NCBI GenBank assembly: GCA_017303475.1 | Contig: JAFLBO010000024.1 | Span: 20,073-84,072 of the forward strand | Length of the DNA stretch: 64,000 nt | From: Chitinophagales bacterium | GTDB taxonomy: Bacteria > Bacteroidota > Bacteroidia > Chitinophagales > Saprospiraceae | Reading direction: 5' to 3' | Shown: positions 26,841 through 34,743 of the stretch, piece by piece | Layout of the letters: each line of letters starts with the position of its first letter | How positions within the stretch are numbered: the first letter of the stretch is position 1 | Made by a program: the position numbers and the translations under genes | Notes under the pieces: model-generated | What the model saw: the letters and a program-made list of their open reading frames with translations, nothing else | The model's database searches: none | What the model was told of the DNA's origin: nothing

Positions 26841-27452
26841 CTACAGTCCTTCTGCCATTTTAACAATCATGGCAAACGATTTCCGGGCCAGTTCTTCCCT
26901 TTGCTCAGGCGGATACATGCGCATACGTTCGCGCACGAAGAGTGACACGAGTCCGTGTGCGTGGCACCAAAGCGTGTAGGCAATGGTTTGGGTATCAGTG
27001 CTTTTGAAATACCGGGCGTCTACACAAGCCTGAACCGTTTCTACAAAGAAGGAATGGGTAGCCATTCCGAGTGTCCAACACTCCTGATTTTCAACGTGTT
27101 CCATCGGCGCCCGGGTAAGAAACAACAGGTCGTACCAATCCGGGTGTTTCAACCCGAAATCCACATACAAGCGTCCAAACTCAATAAGTCGCTGCCAGGG
27201 ATCTTCAATGCCTGCGGCCGGAATCAGGTGATCACGTTTGGCGGCGGCCGCTTCGTATTGCAAAGCATAAAAGATCTCATTCTTATCCTTGTAATACAAA
27301 TAGATAGTAGCCGGACTGTATTCAATCCGCTCTGCGATACTGCGGATATTGAGTCCGTCGTAGCCTTTTTCTTTAAAGATGTGGTGCGCTGCGCTCAAAA
27401 TCAGCGAGCGCATTTCGGCTTTCTCCCTTTCTTTTCTTTCTGCGATGCTCAT
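26841..27452 (-). CDS. TetR/AcrR-family transcriptional repressor
   Basis: A 203-residue regulator with the N-terminal TetR helix-turn-helix (HIFKEKGYDGLNIRSIAERI then YSPATIYLYYKDKNEIF at about 22-62) and a helical C-terminal ligand domain. It is the first gene of the efflux operon and likely represses it until a pump substrate binds. A perfect 17-base palindrome sits inside its own promoter (27479-27495), strongly suggesting autoregulation. Confidence 0.94.
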   Translation of the reverse strand: MSIAERKEREKAEMRSLILSAAHHIFKEKGYDGLNIRSIAERIEYSPATIYLYYKDKNEIFYALQYEAAAAKRDHLIPAAGIEDPWQRLIEFGRLYVDFGLKHPDWYDLLFLTRAPMEHVENQECWTLGMATHSFFVETVQACVDARYFKSTDTQTIAYTLWCHAHGLVSLFVRERMRMYPPEQREELARKSFAMIVKMAEGL

Positions 27453-27471
27453 AGTAAATTACTAAACAACG

Positions 27472-27501
27472 CAAAGTTACTAAACACTGTTTAGTGCTCA
27501 A
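27472..27501 (-). promoter_or_regulatory. promoter of the efflux operon
   Basis: Minus strand: TTG (27501-27499), a 19-base spacer, and TAACTTTG (27479-27472), a full match to the Bacteroidota promoter. The start would be about 27465, 13 bases before the regulator ATG. Confidence 0.65.
27479..27495. promoter_or_regulatory. TetR-type operator palindrome
   Basis: ACTAAACA-C-TGTTTAGT is a perfect palindrome of 17 bases between the -33 and -7 elements. A second half-site ACTAAACA lies at 27461-27468 near the start of transcription, 18 bases from the first. The position would block RNA polymerase. Confidence 0.75.
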
Positions 27502-27516
27502 GAAAAAAAATGCCCT

Positions 27517-27876
27517 TTACCCGCCTCCTTTGACCAATCGGTTGTTTTCGTCGGGGAAAACGGCAACACCGCGGAAGGTGCGAGCCTCTTCAGGAGTCAT
27601 ATAGGCATAGGCAATAATGATAACGATATCGCCCACCTGTACACGCCGGGCGGCAGCGCCGTTGAGGCAAATTACACCGCTGCCACGTTCGCCGCGGATG
27701 GTGTAGGTTTCAAATCGCTCACCATTGTTGTTGTTCACAATTTGCACCTTTTCTCCCTCTATCAGATTGGCAGCATCCATCAAATCCTCATCGATGGTGA
27801 TACTGCCGATGTAATTGAGGTCGGCTTGTGTAACCTTAACCCGGTGAATTTTGCTCTTGAAAACTTCTATAAACAT
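27517..27876 (-). CDS. panD: aspartate 1-decarboxylase
   Basis: Makes beta-alanine from aspartate for pantothenate synthesis. The ATG at 27876 gives MFIEVFKSKIHRVKVTQADL, 119 residues, the family length; the longer in-frame start is rejected. Gly24-Ser25 in NYIGSITID is the self-cleavage site that forms the pyruvoyl cofactor, and Lys9, Tyr and the GAAARRVQVGD segment are as expected. Works with panB at 15 kb. Candidate -7 element TACTTTTG at 27920-27913. Confidence 0.96.
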   Translation of the reverse strand: MFIEVFKSKIHRVKVTQADLNYIGSITIDEDLMDAANLIEGEKVQIVNNNNGERFETYTIRGERGSGVICLNGAAARRVQVGDIVIIIAYAYMTPEEARTFRGVAVFPDENNRLVKGGG

Positions 27877-27912
27877 GGGCTTGTGCTTGGTACCCTGCTG
27901 GATATTTTGATG

Positions 27913-27920
27913 CAAAAGTA
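27913..27920 (-). promoter_or_regulatory. candidate -7 element for panD
   Basis: Minus strand TACTTTTG matches TAnnTTTG, 36 bases before the panD ATG. No good TTG at -33. Confidence 0.42.
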
Positions 27921-28023
27921 GAAGGGTCTAACGAAAGCGCAGAAGGAAAGTTTACAAGCAATTTTAAGCCGGGCTTTTCGTTTTGCTCCCACAACCATCA
28001 CACATACCTGTTTTCAAACCATT

Positions 28024-29007
28024 ATGCGAAACATTTTTGCACTTTTTGCCCTGTTTTTTCTCTCTTTTTCCCTTAACGCCCAGGTTATGGGCAATTACGC
28101 CGAGCAGCAACAAACGTATCAAAATATTGCGCCCAGTCCGCAATATCGCGGCGTTCCCAAGGCTGCTCAATTCATTGGCGACAACCAGGTGGAAATTACC
28201 CTAAACACCTTGTCTAACCAAAAAGCAGGCTCTTACACCGCTATTTTCAGTGTAACACAGTCTGGCAAAACCGCCGAAGAAACCAATGCTCTGCTCAATG
28301 CCCGACTCAGCGGCTTCACGGGCGCTTTGGGTGGTTTGGGCATTCCTGCCACCGATATTTATGTGGATATGGTCAATTTTTTGCCTCGCTATGAGTACGA
28401 TGTGACCAAAAAGTTGTTTTCCAAAAAAACCTACACCGAGATTCCCAAAGGCTTCGAAATGCAGAAAAACATCCACATCCGGTATACCAACCCGGCCTTG
28501 CTGGAACGCATTGTGACCGCAGCCGCAGCCCAGGAAATTTACGACATCGTCAAGGTGGATTATTTCGTCAAAGACGCCGATGCCATTTATTCCGAACTCC
28601 GCGAAACAACCTTTGCCTACCTGCAAAATATCATTAAACAGTACAAAACCATTGGTATCAAACTGGATTCTGCCTACACAGTTTCCGCCGAAAACGCCTG
28701 GGTAGCCTACCCCATCAATCGCTACGAAAGTTACCGGGCATTCAGTACCCAACGTATCGATTTTGATGATAACAGCAAAGTCAATCAGGCCGATAAAATC
28801 ACTTCCAGGTTCTATAATGCCGTGCCGGCCAACGATTACGATATTGTAATCAACCCGGAAATCCTGGAACCTGCCGTGCAGTTTTCCTACAATCTGGTAG
28901 TCCGCTTTACTCTGCCAGAACGAATTCCTCTGCAAAAAACCGTAGTAAAGAAGGAATTCATGCTGGTTACCCCCACCGGAGAGGTGAAAACCTTGAAAAT
29001 AGAATAA
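28024..29007 (+). CDS. secreted SIMPL (DUF541) domain protein
   Basis: A 327-residue exported protein with signal peptide ending SLNAQ. Residues about 65-290 look like the SIMPL/DUF541 fold: FSVTQSGKTAEETNALLNARL followed by LGIPATDIYVDMVNFLPRY and later YDIVKVDYFVKDADAIYSELRE with a Phe-containing strand pattern. SIMPL proteins are periplasmic or surface proteins of unclear role (some in kinase signalling or stress). The C-terminal extension with KKEFMLVTPTGEVKTLKIE has no recognised domain. Its stop is followed at once by word-repeat DNA. Confidence 0.72.
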   Translation: MRNIFALFALFFLSFSLNAQVMGNYAEQQQTYQNIAPSPQYRGVPKAAQFIGDNQVEITLNTLSNQKAGSYTAIFSVTQSGKTAEETNALLNARLSGFTGALGGLGIPATDIYVDMVNFLPRYEYDVTKKLFSKKTYTEIPKGFEMQKNIHIRYTNPALLERIVTAAAAQEIYDIVKVDYFVKDADAIYSELRETTFAYLQNIIKQYKTIGIKLDSAYTVSAENAWVAYPINRYESYRAFSTQRIDFDDNSKVNQADKITSRFYNAVPANDYDIVINPEILEPAVQFSYNLVVRFTLPERIPLQKTVVKKEFMLVTPTGEVKTLKIE

Positions 29008-29011
29008 AAGA

Positions 29012-29332
29012 CGACGGGACGATGGACGGTGGGACGATGGACGATGGTTGGGGTACTCACGCGTCGTTCATCGTTCCACCGTTAGTTTCCCGCAGATTTT
29101 CACAGATTGACCCGCAGATTTTCGCAGAGGCGTTGAGCTTGGGCGCCCACGCGTCGTCCCATCGCCCATCGTTCCACCGTTAGTTTCCCGCAGATTTTCA
29201 CAGATTGACCCGCAGATTTTCGCAGAGGCGTTAAGCTTGGGCGCCCACGCGTCGTCCATCGTTCATCGTCCCGTCGTCCATCGTTCATCGTCCATCGTCC
29301 CGTCGTCCATCGTCCCATCGTCCATCGTCCCT
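29012..29332. repeat. GACGATGG-type word array with 98-bp tandem duplication
   Basis: The gene-free stretch 29008-29418 is almost wholly repeats. Words of 7 bases (GACGATG, GATGGAC and their complements) occupy 29012-29050 and 29249-29332. Between them a block of about 90 bases (29069-29158) is repeated at 29167-29256, offset 98 bases, with one base difference; it contains CCCGCAGATTTTCACAGATT-type words that also occur near 56350 on the other strand. The rest is the asnS promoter. Confidence 0.85.
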
Positions 29333-29333
29333 A

Positions 29334-29363
29334 TTGAAAAGTCTGGGAAAACAAGTACTTTTG
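29334..29363 (+). promoter_or_regulatory. asnS promoter
   Basis: TTG (29334-29336), a 19-base spacer and TACTTTTG (29356-29363) match the Bacteroidota consensus. Start about 29370, leaving a leader of about 50 bases. Confidence 0.62.
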
Positions 29364-29418
29364 CGGCTTCTTTGAAAGGTCCTGAAACTTTTTGGGGCAA
29401 ATTGGACTTATTAATAGC

Positions 29419-30867
29419 ATGAAACGTATCAAAATCGCCGAGATACTGCGCACTGAGCCAGTAGGAACTGAAGTTACCGTAAAAGGATGGGTAAAAGCCT
29501 TCCGGAACAACCAATTCATCGCCCTCAATGACGGGTCTACCTCCAATAACCTGCAGGTAGTGGTTGACTTTGAAAATACCGATGAACAGACGCTTTCCCG
29601 GATTAAATTCGGAGCAGCTGTTTCAGCTACAGGTACCCTGATTGAAAGTCAGGGCAAAGGCCAAAAAGTAGAAGTAAAAGCCAATTCTGTTGAAATTCTC
29701 GGCGATTGTAACCCGGACGAATTCCCGCTGCAGCCCAAGCGCCAAACGCTGGAATTCCTGCGCGAAAACGCACACCTGCGCTTCCGTACCAACACCTTTG
29801 CTGCCGTGTTCCGCACCCGGCATGCTCTGGCGTATGCTATCCATAAGTTCTTCAACGACCGCGGTTTTTATTACATCCATACACCGGTAATCACCGCCAG
29901 TGACGCTGAAGGCGCCGGCGAAATGTTCCGTGTAACCACCCTCGACCTGGACAAGCTCCCACGCACAGAATCGGGCGAGATTGATTTCAGCAAAGATTTC
30001 TTTGGCCGCAGCACCAACCTCACCGTTTCCGGTCAGCTGGAAGGCGAACTGGCTGCCACTGCCCTCGGTGAAATCTACACCTTTGGCCCAACCTTCCGCG
30101 CTGAAAACTCCAACACCACCCGTCACCTGGCTGAATTCTGGATGATTGAGCCGGAAATGGCCTTCTACGACCTGCAAGACAACATGCAGCTGGCAGAAGA
30201 CATGCTGAAATACGTGATCCGGTATGCCCTCGAATATTGTGCCGACGACCTGAAAATCCTGGAAGAGCGCCTCATTGAGGAAGAAAAAAGCAAACCACAG
30301 GACCAGCGCAGTGAGATGACACTCACCGAAAAGCTGCGCTTCGTGATGGAAAATGAGTTCGTACGACTCACTTATACCGAAGCCATTGATATTCTGAAGA
30401 ACTCCACGCCAAATAAAAAAGGTAAATTCCAGTTCCCTGTGGAAGGTTGGGGCACCGACCTGCAGAGCGAACACGAACGCTTCCTGGTGGAAAAACACTT
30501 CAAAAAACCGGTAATCCTCACCAACTACCCGGCCGCCATCAAAGCATTTTATATGCGCCAGGACGATCCGAAAGAAGGGGTTCCGGGTCCAACCGTTTCC
30601 GCGATGGATATCCTGTTTCCTGGGATCGGCGAAATCGTGGGTGGCTCACAGCGTGAAGAACGTTACGACCGTCTAGTGAACCGTATGCAAGAAATGCACA
30701 TTCCGGAACAAGAACTTTCCTGGTATCTGGATACCCGTCGCTTCGGTTCTTGTCCGCACGCCGGCTTCGGATTGGGATTTGAACGCCTGATTTTGTTTGT
30801 AACGGGTATGACCAATATCCGCGATGTAATTGCATTCCCGAGGTATCCGGGAAGCGCTGAGTTCTAA
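29419..30867 (+). CDS. asnS: asparaginyl-tRNA synthetase
   Basis: Charges tRNA-Asn. The ATG at 29419 gives 482 residues (MKRIKIAEILRTEPVGTEV); an in-frame TTG at 29392 is rejected. An OB-fold anticodon-binding domain (about 15-100) precedes the class IIb catalytic core with motif 2 FRAENSNTTRHLAEFWMIE and motif 3 GFGLGFERLILF. An insert of about 60 residues rich in Glu and Lys (EERLIEEEKSKPQDQ) is common in Bacteroidota enzymes. Single-gene unit with a clear promoter at 29334-29363. Confidence 0.97.
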   Translation: MKRIKIAEILRTEPVGTEVTVKGWVKAFRNNQFIALNDGSTSNNLQVVVDFENTDEQTLSRIKFGAAVSATGTLIESQGKGQKVEVKANSVEILGDCNPDEFPLQPKRQTLEFLRENAHLRFRTNTFAAVFRTRHALAYAIHKFFNDRGFYYIHTPVITASDAEGAGEMFRVTTLDLDKLPRTESGEIDFSKDFFGRSTNLTVSGQLEGELAATALGEIYTFGPTFRAENSNTTRHLAEFWMIEPEMAFYDLQDNMQLAEDMLKYVIRYALEYCADDLKILEERLIEEEKSKPQDQRSEMTLTEKLRFVMENEFVRLTYTEAIDILKNSTPNKKGKFQFPVEGWGTDLQSEHERFLVEKHFKKPVILTNYPAAIKAFYMRQDDPKEGVPGPTVSAMDILFPGIGEIVGGSQREERYDRLVNRMQEMHIPEQELSWYLDTRRFGSCPHAGFGLGFERLILFVTGMTNIRDVIAFPRYPGSAEF

Positions 30868-30906
30868 AACTGTTTCACCGCAAAGTACACAAAGGGCGCC
30901 AATAGC

Positions 30907-31167
30907 ATGCTGTACCGTAGAAGCTTCCTTTCCATTGTTTTGGCAACCGGTTTTTTGACCGGTTGCGGGAATAACAATACCCCATTGGATGCTGATACGC
31001 GCAGTATGATTGATTCCATTGCCAACCACCAGATTTCGGTGGCACAAAAATCCAACGACAGCCTCTGCAAGGTGGCGCAAACCACTGTATTGCCCCAACT
31101 GGTAGATTCAATTAAAAAAGAGCGTCTGCGGGAGATAGAAGCCCAACTCAAAACCATCCCCCGGTAG
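30907..31167 (+). CDS. small lipoprotein of unknown function
   Basis: An 86-residue predicted lipoprotein: YRRSFLSIVLATGFLTGCGN has a lipobox TGC with Cys20. The mature part is charged and helical with no known domain. It starts 39 bases after asnS and may be co-transcribed. The stop (31165-31167) directly adjoins the left inverted repeat of the GxxExxY cassette, so the last bases could have been changed by it. Confidence 0.65.
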   Translation: MLYRRSFLSIVLATGFLTGCGNNNTPLDADTRSMIDSIANHQISVAQKSNDSLCKVAQTTVLPQLVDSIKKERLREIEAQLKTIPR

Positions 31168-31247
31168 GAACGCTGGTTGGAACGCGGATTTTTTGGAACG
31201 CGGATGACGCGGATGACGCGGATTTTTTTTGTGCTGCCTTCGGCAGC
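31167..31247 (+). repeat. left inverted repeat of GxxExxY cassette
   Basis: GGAACGCTGGTTGGAACGCGG, then CGCGGATGA 9-mers, a T run and the small hairpin GCTGCC-TTC-GGCAGC (31233-31247). It is the reverse complement of 31816-31909 apart from a 12-base indel and single-base differences. Confidence 0.85.
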
Positions 31248-31337
31248 TATGATTTATGAGCTAATCTGTCTGACCTCTTCTGCAGAAATCAGAGGGGCCT
31301 CTCTGTAAATCTGTAGGATATTTATGATGTGGATTTT

Positions 31338-31736
31338 TCAGCTACCTTCGGCAACACTGGAAGTACGCACGCCCTTTTCGAATATTTTTCGTTTGAACTC
31401 GGGTGATTTACCAAAGTTCAGTAATAGCCCCACTTCCATTTCGGAGCATTTGAGGTAATTAATAAGTTGAAACTCATGCGCTGCGGTTAGAGATTCTGCA
31501 GCTTTTACTTCTATTATTACTGTAGAGTCTGCAACAATATCACTGATATATTCACCTACAATTACTCCTCGAAAGCGAACGAGGATTTTACGGTGGGCCT
31601 CCACTTTTATACCCTCTTGTTGGAGTGCATAGAACAGGGCATTTTGGTATACCTTTTCAAGAAATCCATATCCAAGTTCATTGTAAACTTGATAAAATAC
31701 CTGGATAATTCGGCTGGTTAATTCTGCGTGTTTCAT
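31338..31736 (-). CDS. GxxExxY protein, PD-(D/E)XK nuclease-like
   Basis: A 132-residue member of the GxxExxY family (Pfam places it among PD-(D/E)XK nuclease-like folds, PDDEXK_3). The ATG at 31736 gives MKHAELTSRIIQVFYQVYNELG, the usual start; upstream in-frame codons would add 22 residues. The family motif is GFLEKVY (about 27-33). The segment YISDIVADSTVIIEVKA carries Asp-x8-Glu-Val-Lys, the spacing of a PD-(D/E)XK active site. The C terminus ends SVAEGS, encoded by a degenerate copy of the local GCTGCC-TTC-GGCAGC motif. It is enclosed by inverted repeats. Activity is not proven for the family. Confidence 0.85.
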   Translation of the reverse strand: MKHAELTSRIIQVFYQVYNELGYGFLEKVYQNALFYALQQEGIKVEAHRKILVRFRGVIVGEYISDIVADSTVIIEVKAAESLTAAHEFQLINYLKCSEMEVGLLLNFGKSPEFKRKIFEKGVRTSSVAEGS

Positions 31737-31815
31737 TGGAATGTTGATTGGGAGCATGTTTCTGTATTCGAAATTACACCCTTTCAAGAAAAAATCCAAC
31801 ACCAGCCCAAAAAAT

Positions 31816-31909
31816 GCTGCCGCAGGCAGCCCAAAAAAATCCGCGTCATCCGCGTCATCCGCGTTCCAAAAAAATCCGCGTTCTTACCCGCGTTCCAACC
31901 AGCGTTCCA
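31816..31909 (-). repeat. right inverted repeat of GxxExxY cassette
   Basis: GCTGCC-GCA-GGCAGC (31816-31830), A run, TCATCCGCG 9-mers and GCGTTCC words up to GGAACGC at 31909 read on the minus strand. The last 26 bases code for the C terminus (ERWLERG) of the FAD oxidoreductase. Confidence 0.85.
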
Positions 31910-33464
31910 CAGCGCGGGCCACATTTTGGCCATCCATGGCCGCTGAAATAATCCCGCCTGCATAGCCGGCTCCCTCTCCGCAGGGAAACAATCCGGTAAT
32001 TTGCGGATGCATCAGGGACTCCGCCTCGCGCGGGATGCGCACGGGCGCGCTGGTGCGACTCTCCGTTGCCACCACATTGGCTTCCTGTGTGTAAAAACCG
32101 CGCATTTGTCTGCCAAAATCGGCTAAACCTTCCCGCAGGCGTTTGTAGATGAACGCTGGCAATAATTCGTACAAGGGCGCTGGAAAAAGTCCGGGGATGT
32201 ACGATGTTTTGGGTAAATCGGCTGAAAGTTTGCCGGCAATAAAATCAGGCAACCTGAGTGCCGGGCCTTTCTGACTACCGTCGCCGGCTGCGAACAAACG
32301 TTGTTCAACCTCCGCCTGAAACTCCATGGCCGAAAACACCCCGTGTTTGGCCCAGGGCGCCAGGTCTTCCGGCTCCACAGAGGTTACCATTCCGGAATTG
32401 GCAAAAGGAGAATCGCGCCGGCTCATGCTCATGCCATTTACAACTATCTCGCCTGGCGCAGTAGCAGAGGGCACGATCAAGCCTCCCGGACACATACAAA
32501 AAGAAAAGACGCCCCGGCCGCCCACCTGACAAACCAGGCTGTAGCTGGCTGCCGGAAGTTCGTCTGAACGCTGCGATTGCTTGTATTGAATACTATCAAT
32601 CAACGGCTGCGGATGTTCCACCCGCACGCCAAGGGCAAATGGTTTAGGCTCAATGAGGATACCTTTTTTGTGCAACAATCGGTAAATATCCCGTGCCGAA
32701 TGGCCGGTGGCCAGGATCACCGCATCGGCCAGAATTTCTGCTGATGCACCTGCGCCGGCATGCTCCGTTCGCACCCCGATAATCTGCTGGTCGCGCAGGA
32801 TAAAATCTACCACCCGATGGGCAAAATGAACCTCACCGCCGTATTGCAGGATGGTCTGACGAATGTTTTGCACTACCCCCGGCAACTTATTGGAGCCAAT
32901 GTGCGGGTGTGCCTCTGTCAGAATATCACTTTTAGCGCCATGCTCCACAAGGAGTTTCAGCGATTTGTATACATTTCCGCGCTTTACTGAGCGGGTGTAT
33001 AATTTTCCATCGGAATAAGTGCCAGCGCCGCCTTCCCCAAAACAATAGTTGGAATCAGGATTAACCTCACCGAATTGCTGAATCGCCCGTAAATCGCGCC
33101 TGCGCAATTGCACATCGTTTCCCCGATCCAGTACGATGGGTTTTATACCCAGTTCAAGCAATTCCAAAGCGGCAAAATAACCGGCCGGCCCGGCGCCTAC
33201 TACTATCACTTTCTTTTTGTCGGTCACAGGTTTAAAGCCATCCAGAATGGCCGGCTCCGGCACAAAAACTTCTCCGGGGCCGTACACCTCTACGCGCAAC
33301 CGAAACACCGCCTGCCGTGAACGGGCATCCAGAGAAGACTTCAGTATTTCTATATGGGCAACCTGATCGGGTCGTAGGTTAGCCTGCTTTGCAGCTTTTT
33401 GCCGGATCAGGGACTGGTTTTCCCGCTCCTGCGGAAGTAATACAAGCTCAACGAGTTGTGGCAT
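31884..33464 (-). CDS. FAD-dependent oxidoreductase, COG2509-type
   Basis: A 526-residue soluble flavoprotein. A small N-terminal domain (about 1-80) precedes the dinucleotide-binding motif VIVVGAGPAGYFAALELLELG (88-108) and the second motif ILATGHSARD. Conserved sections FGEGGAGTYSDGKLYTR and CMCPGGLIVPSA are typical of the uncharacterised FAD dehydrogenases of COG2509, and the C-terminal GEGAGYAGGIISAAMDG closes the FAD site. The reaction is unknown. The final residues ERWLERG and the stop lie within the right inverted repeat of the neighbouring cassette. Confidence 0.9.
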   Translation of the reverse strand: MPQLVELVLLPQERENQSLIRQKAAKQANLRPDQVAHIEILKSSLDARSRQAVFRLRVEVYGPGEVFVPEPAILDGFKPVTDKKKVIVVGAGPAGYFAALELLELGIKPIVLDRGNDVQLRRRDLRAIQQFGEVNPDSNYCFGEGGAGTYSDGKLYTRSVKRGNVYKSLKLLVEHGAKSDILTEAHPHIGSNKLPGVVQNIRQTILQYGGEVHFAHRVVDFILRDQQIIGVRTEHAGAGASAEILADAVILATGHSARDIYRLLHKKGILIEPKPFALGVRVEHPQPLIDSIQYKQSQRSDELPAASYSLVCQVGGRGVFSFCMCPGGLIVPSATAPGEIVVNGMSMSRRDSPFANSGMVTSVEPEDLAPWAKHGVFSAMEFQAEVEQRLFAAGDGSQKGPALRLPDFIAGKLSADLPKTSYIPGLFPAPLYELLPAFIYKRLREGLADFGRQMRGFYTQEANVVATESRTSAPVRIPREAESLMHPQITGLFPCGEGAGYAGGIISAAMDGQNVARAVERWLERG

Positions 33465-33472
33465 ATCATGAA

Positions 33473-33583
33473 CAATGGACGGCGCGGGACAATGGAAGAT
33501 GGACGAAGCATTTTGGTTTCAGGTCTGAAACCATTACTTTAGGGCGCAACGCCCATCGTTTCGTCGTCCATCGTTCATCGTCA
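33473..33583. repeat. GACGATGG-type word array with two hairpins
   Basis: Outer words GAACAATGGACG (33473 onward) are mirrored by CGTCCATCGTTCATCG up to 33583. Between them are a perfect 9-bp stem (33514-33522 with 33525-33533) and GGGCG-CAA-CGCCC (33542-33554). It fills the whole spacer between two leftward genes. Confidence 0.75.
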
Positions 33584-34018
33584 TTTCCCACCTTTTCTCG
33601 TCAGGCGCTGGCGGTCTTCAGAGATATAAAAAGTGTCTGGTACGAATATTTTGGTGACTGCAATTTCCAGGCATTTCTGTCCATCGCGGCGTTTGAGCGG
33701 CTTGCGGTCGATGTATTTGGTGTAAATACGCACCTGCCGGGGGTGTGGATCAGAAGTGGAATCGGTTACGAGGTCATATCGGCCTTCCTTGATCAGGTGT
33801 CCGAGAATTTCCTTGTTAGCATCCCAGAGTTGCACGGTAGTTTCTACGAGTATGGAATTACCGGCCCATTCGGCTACCTGATATTCGCCGGCGATTTCAA
33901 ACTGTACAGTTTGGGCGGAATCTATCTCAAAAACCTGGTACATAGTGCGTTCCATTTGTGCGTTGGCACAGATGGCGAACAACAGTATCATAGATATTAT
34001 TAACCCAAATCGTGTCAT
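33581..34018 (-). CDS. small secreted protein, paralogue of the next gene
   Basis: A 145-residue exported protein. The ATG at 34018 gives a signal peptide ending ANAQ; the longer frame to 34204 runs through the terminator and the end of the upstream gene and is rejected. The body, FEIDSAQTVQFEIAGEYQVAEW followed by LIKEGRYDL and a C-terminal VTKIFVPDTFYISED, parallels the upstream gene strand by strand (LRLELPGEVDLKVW, LANIGRYNL, VTFVVYVPKNMEV). Related to Bacteroidota proteins of DUF4097-like beta-helix character, but no named domain is certain. Ends within the word array. Confidence 0.75.
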   Translation of the reverse strand: MTRFGLIISMILLFAICANAQMERTMYQVFEIDSAQTVQFEIAGEYQVAEWAGNSILVETTVQLWDANKEILGHLIKEGRYDLVTDSTSDPHPRQVRIYTKYIDRKPLKRRDGQKCLEIAVTKIFVPDTFYISEDRQRLTRKGGK

Positions 34019-34061
34019 GTTTGAATGTAGTTTGGTGCAAAGTTCGGCGCATTCTGCCAAA

Positions 34062-34094
34062 CAAAAAAATGCCTGAACGCAGATACGTTCAGGC
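34062..34094 (-). terminator. intrinsic terminator between the two paralogues
   Basis: Minus strand: perfect 9-bp stem (34094-34086 with 34079-34071, 6-base loop) followed by A and seven U. It ends the transcript of 34137-34571. Confidence 0.85.
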
Positions 34095-34136
34095 AAGTTG
34101 TTTAATCCTGACAAAAATGTAGGAAACTTGGGTGTG

Positions 34137-34571
34137 TTATTTTTTAGCGTCGGCCAGCACAGGTGAAGGCGGTGTGATCTGAACTTCCATGTTTTTAGGC
34201 ACATACACCACGAAAGTGACGTTTTCCTTGAAGTCCTGACCTTTTACCTTCAGTTGTTTTTGCATGTTTGGCGCTTCGATGACGAGTACGTTGGCATCGG
34301 TTTTGGCATTCAGGTTGTACCGACCAATATTGGCCAGTTCATTGAGCATTGGCCCATTACCTGTGGGCAAACTCACACTGATTTCAAAACGTACACTTGG
34401 ATTGTCCCATACCTTCAAATCTACTTCGCCGGGAAGTTCCAGACGCAGCAAGTCTTTACCGTCCGTGTTAAAGGCGCGGGTGAAAGTTTTGGAAGCAGTT
34501 GTCTGGCCTCCTACGGAGCATACAGAGAGCATGAGGAGGACAAATGCGATGGAAATGCTTTTTGTAGTCAT
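34137..34571 (-). CDS. small secreted protein, paralogue of the downstream gene
   Basis: A 144-residue exported protein with signal peptide ending SVGGQ. The mature body has the pattern FNTDGKDLLRLELPGEVDLKVWDNPSV and KENVTFVVYVPKNMEV, shared with the protein encoded at 33581-34018. Together they look like a duplicated pair; each has its own transcription unit because a strong terminator lies between them. No function is assigned. Confidence 0.75.
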   Translation of the reverse strand: MTTKSISIAFVLLMLSVCSVGGQTTASKTFTRAFNTDGKDLLRLELPGEVDLKVWDNPSVRFEISVSLPTGNGPMLNELANIGRYNLNAKTDANVLVIEAPNMQKQLKVKGQDFKENVTFVVYVPKNMEVQITPPSPVLADAKK

Positions 34572-34743
34572 GGCGAACCTCCTTTTTTAATTGGGTCAAA
34601 GTAAAGTGAAAAAATTGGCAAAATCAAATATTTTGCAAACTATTTTTTACTATACTATACGCATTGCCAAACCTTTTGGTTGGGTCCATGACAAAAATTT
34701 TACAAAAAACGATGGAATGATGGACGACGGGACGATGAACGAT

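Larger units (their letters stand above)
31167..31909 (-). mobile_element. candidate inverted-repeat element carrying a GxxExxY gene
   Basis: About 743 bases bounded by 81-94 base inverted repeats with the GxxExxY gene between them as sole cargo. The same ends, hairpin motif and TTCTGCAGAAATC word occur without the gene at 56214-56643. The outer right repeat contains the final codons and stop of the FAD oxidoreductase gene. Target-site duplications could not be defined. Confidence 0.5.

Noticed and set aside
29623..30498. 291-residue frame antisense to asnS
   Set aside because: Fully covered by the strongly supported asnS gene; amino-acid content is that of a shadow frame.
34019..34204. 62-residue N-terminal extension of the secreted paralogue
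   Set aside because: It crosses an intrinsic terminator and overlaps the upstream gene; the signal peptide starts at 34018.
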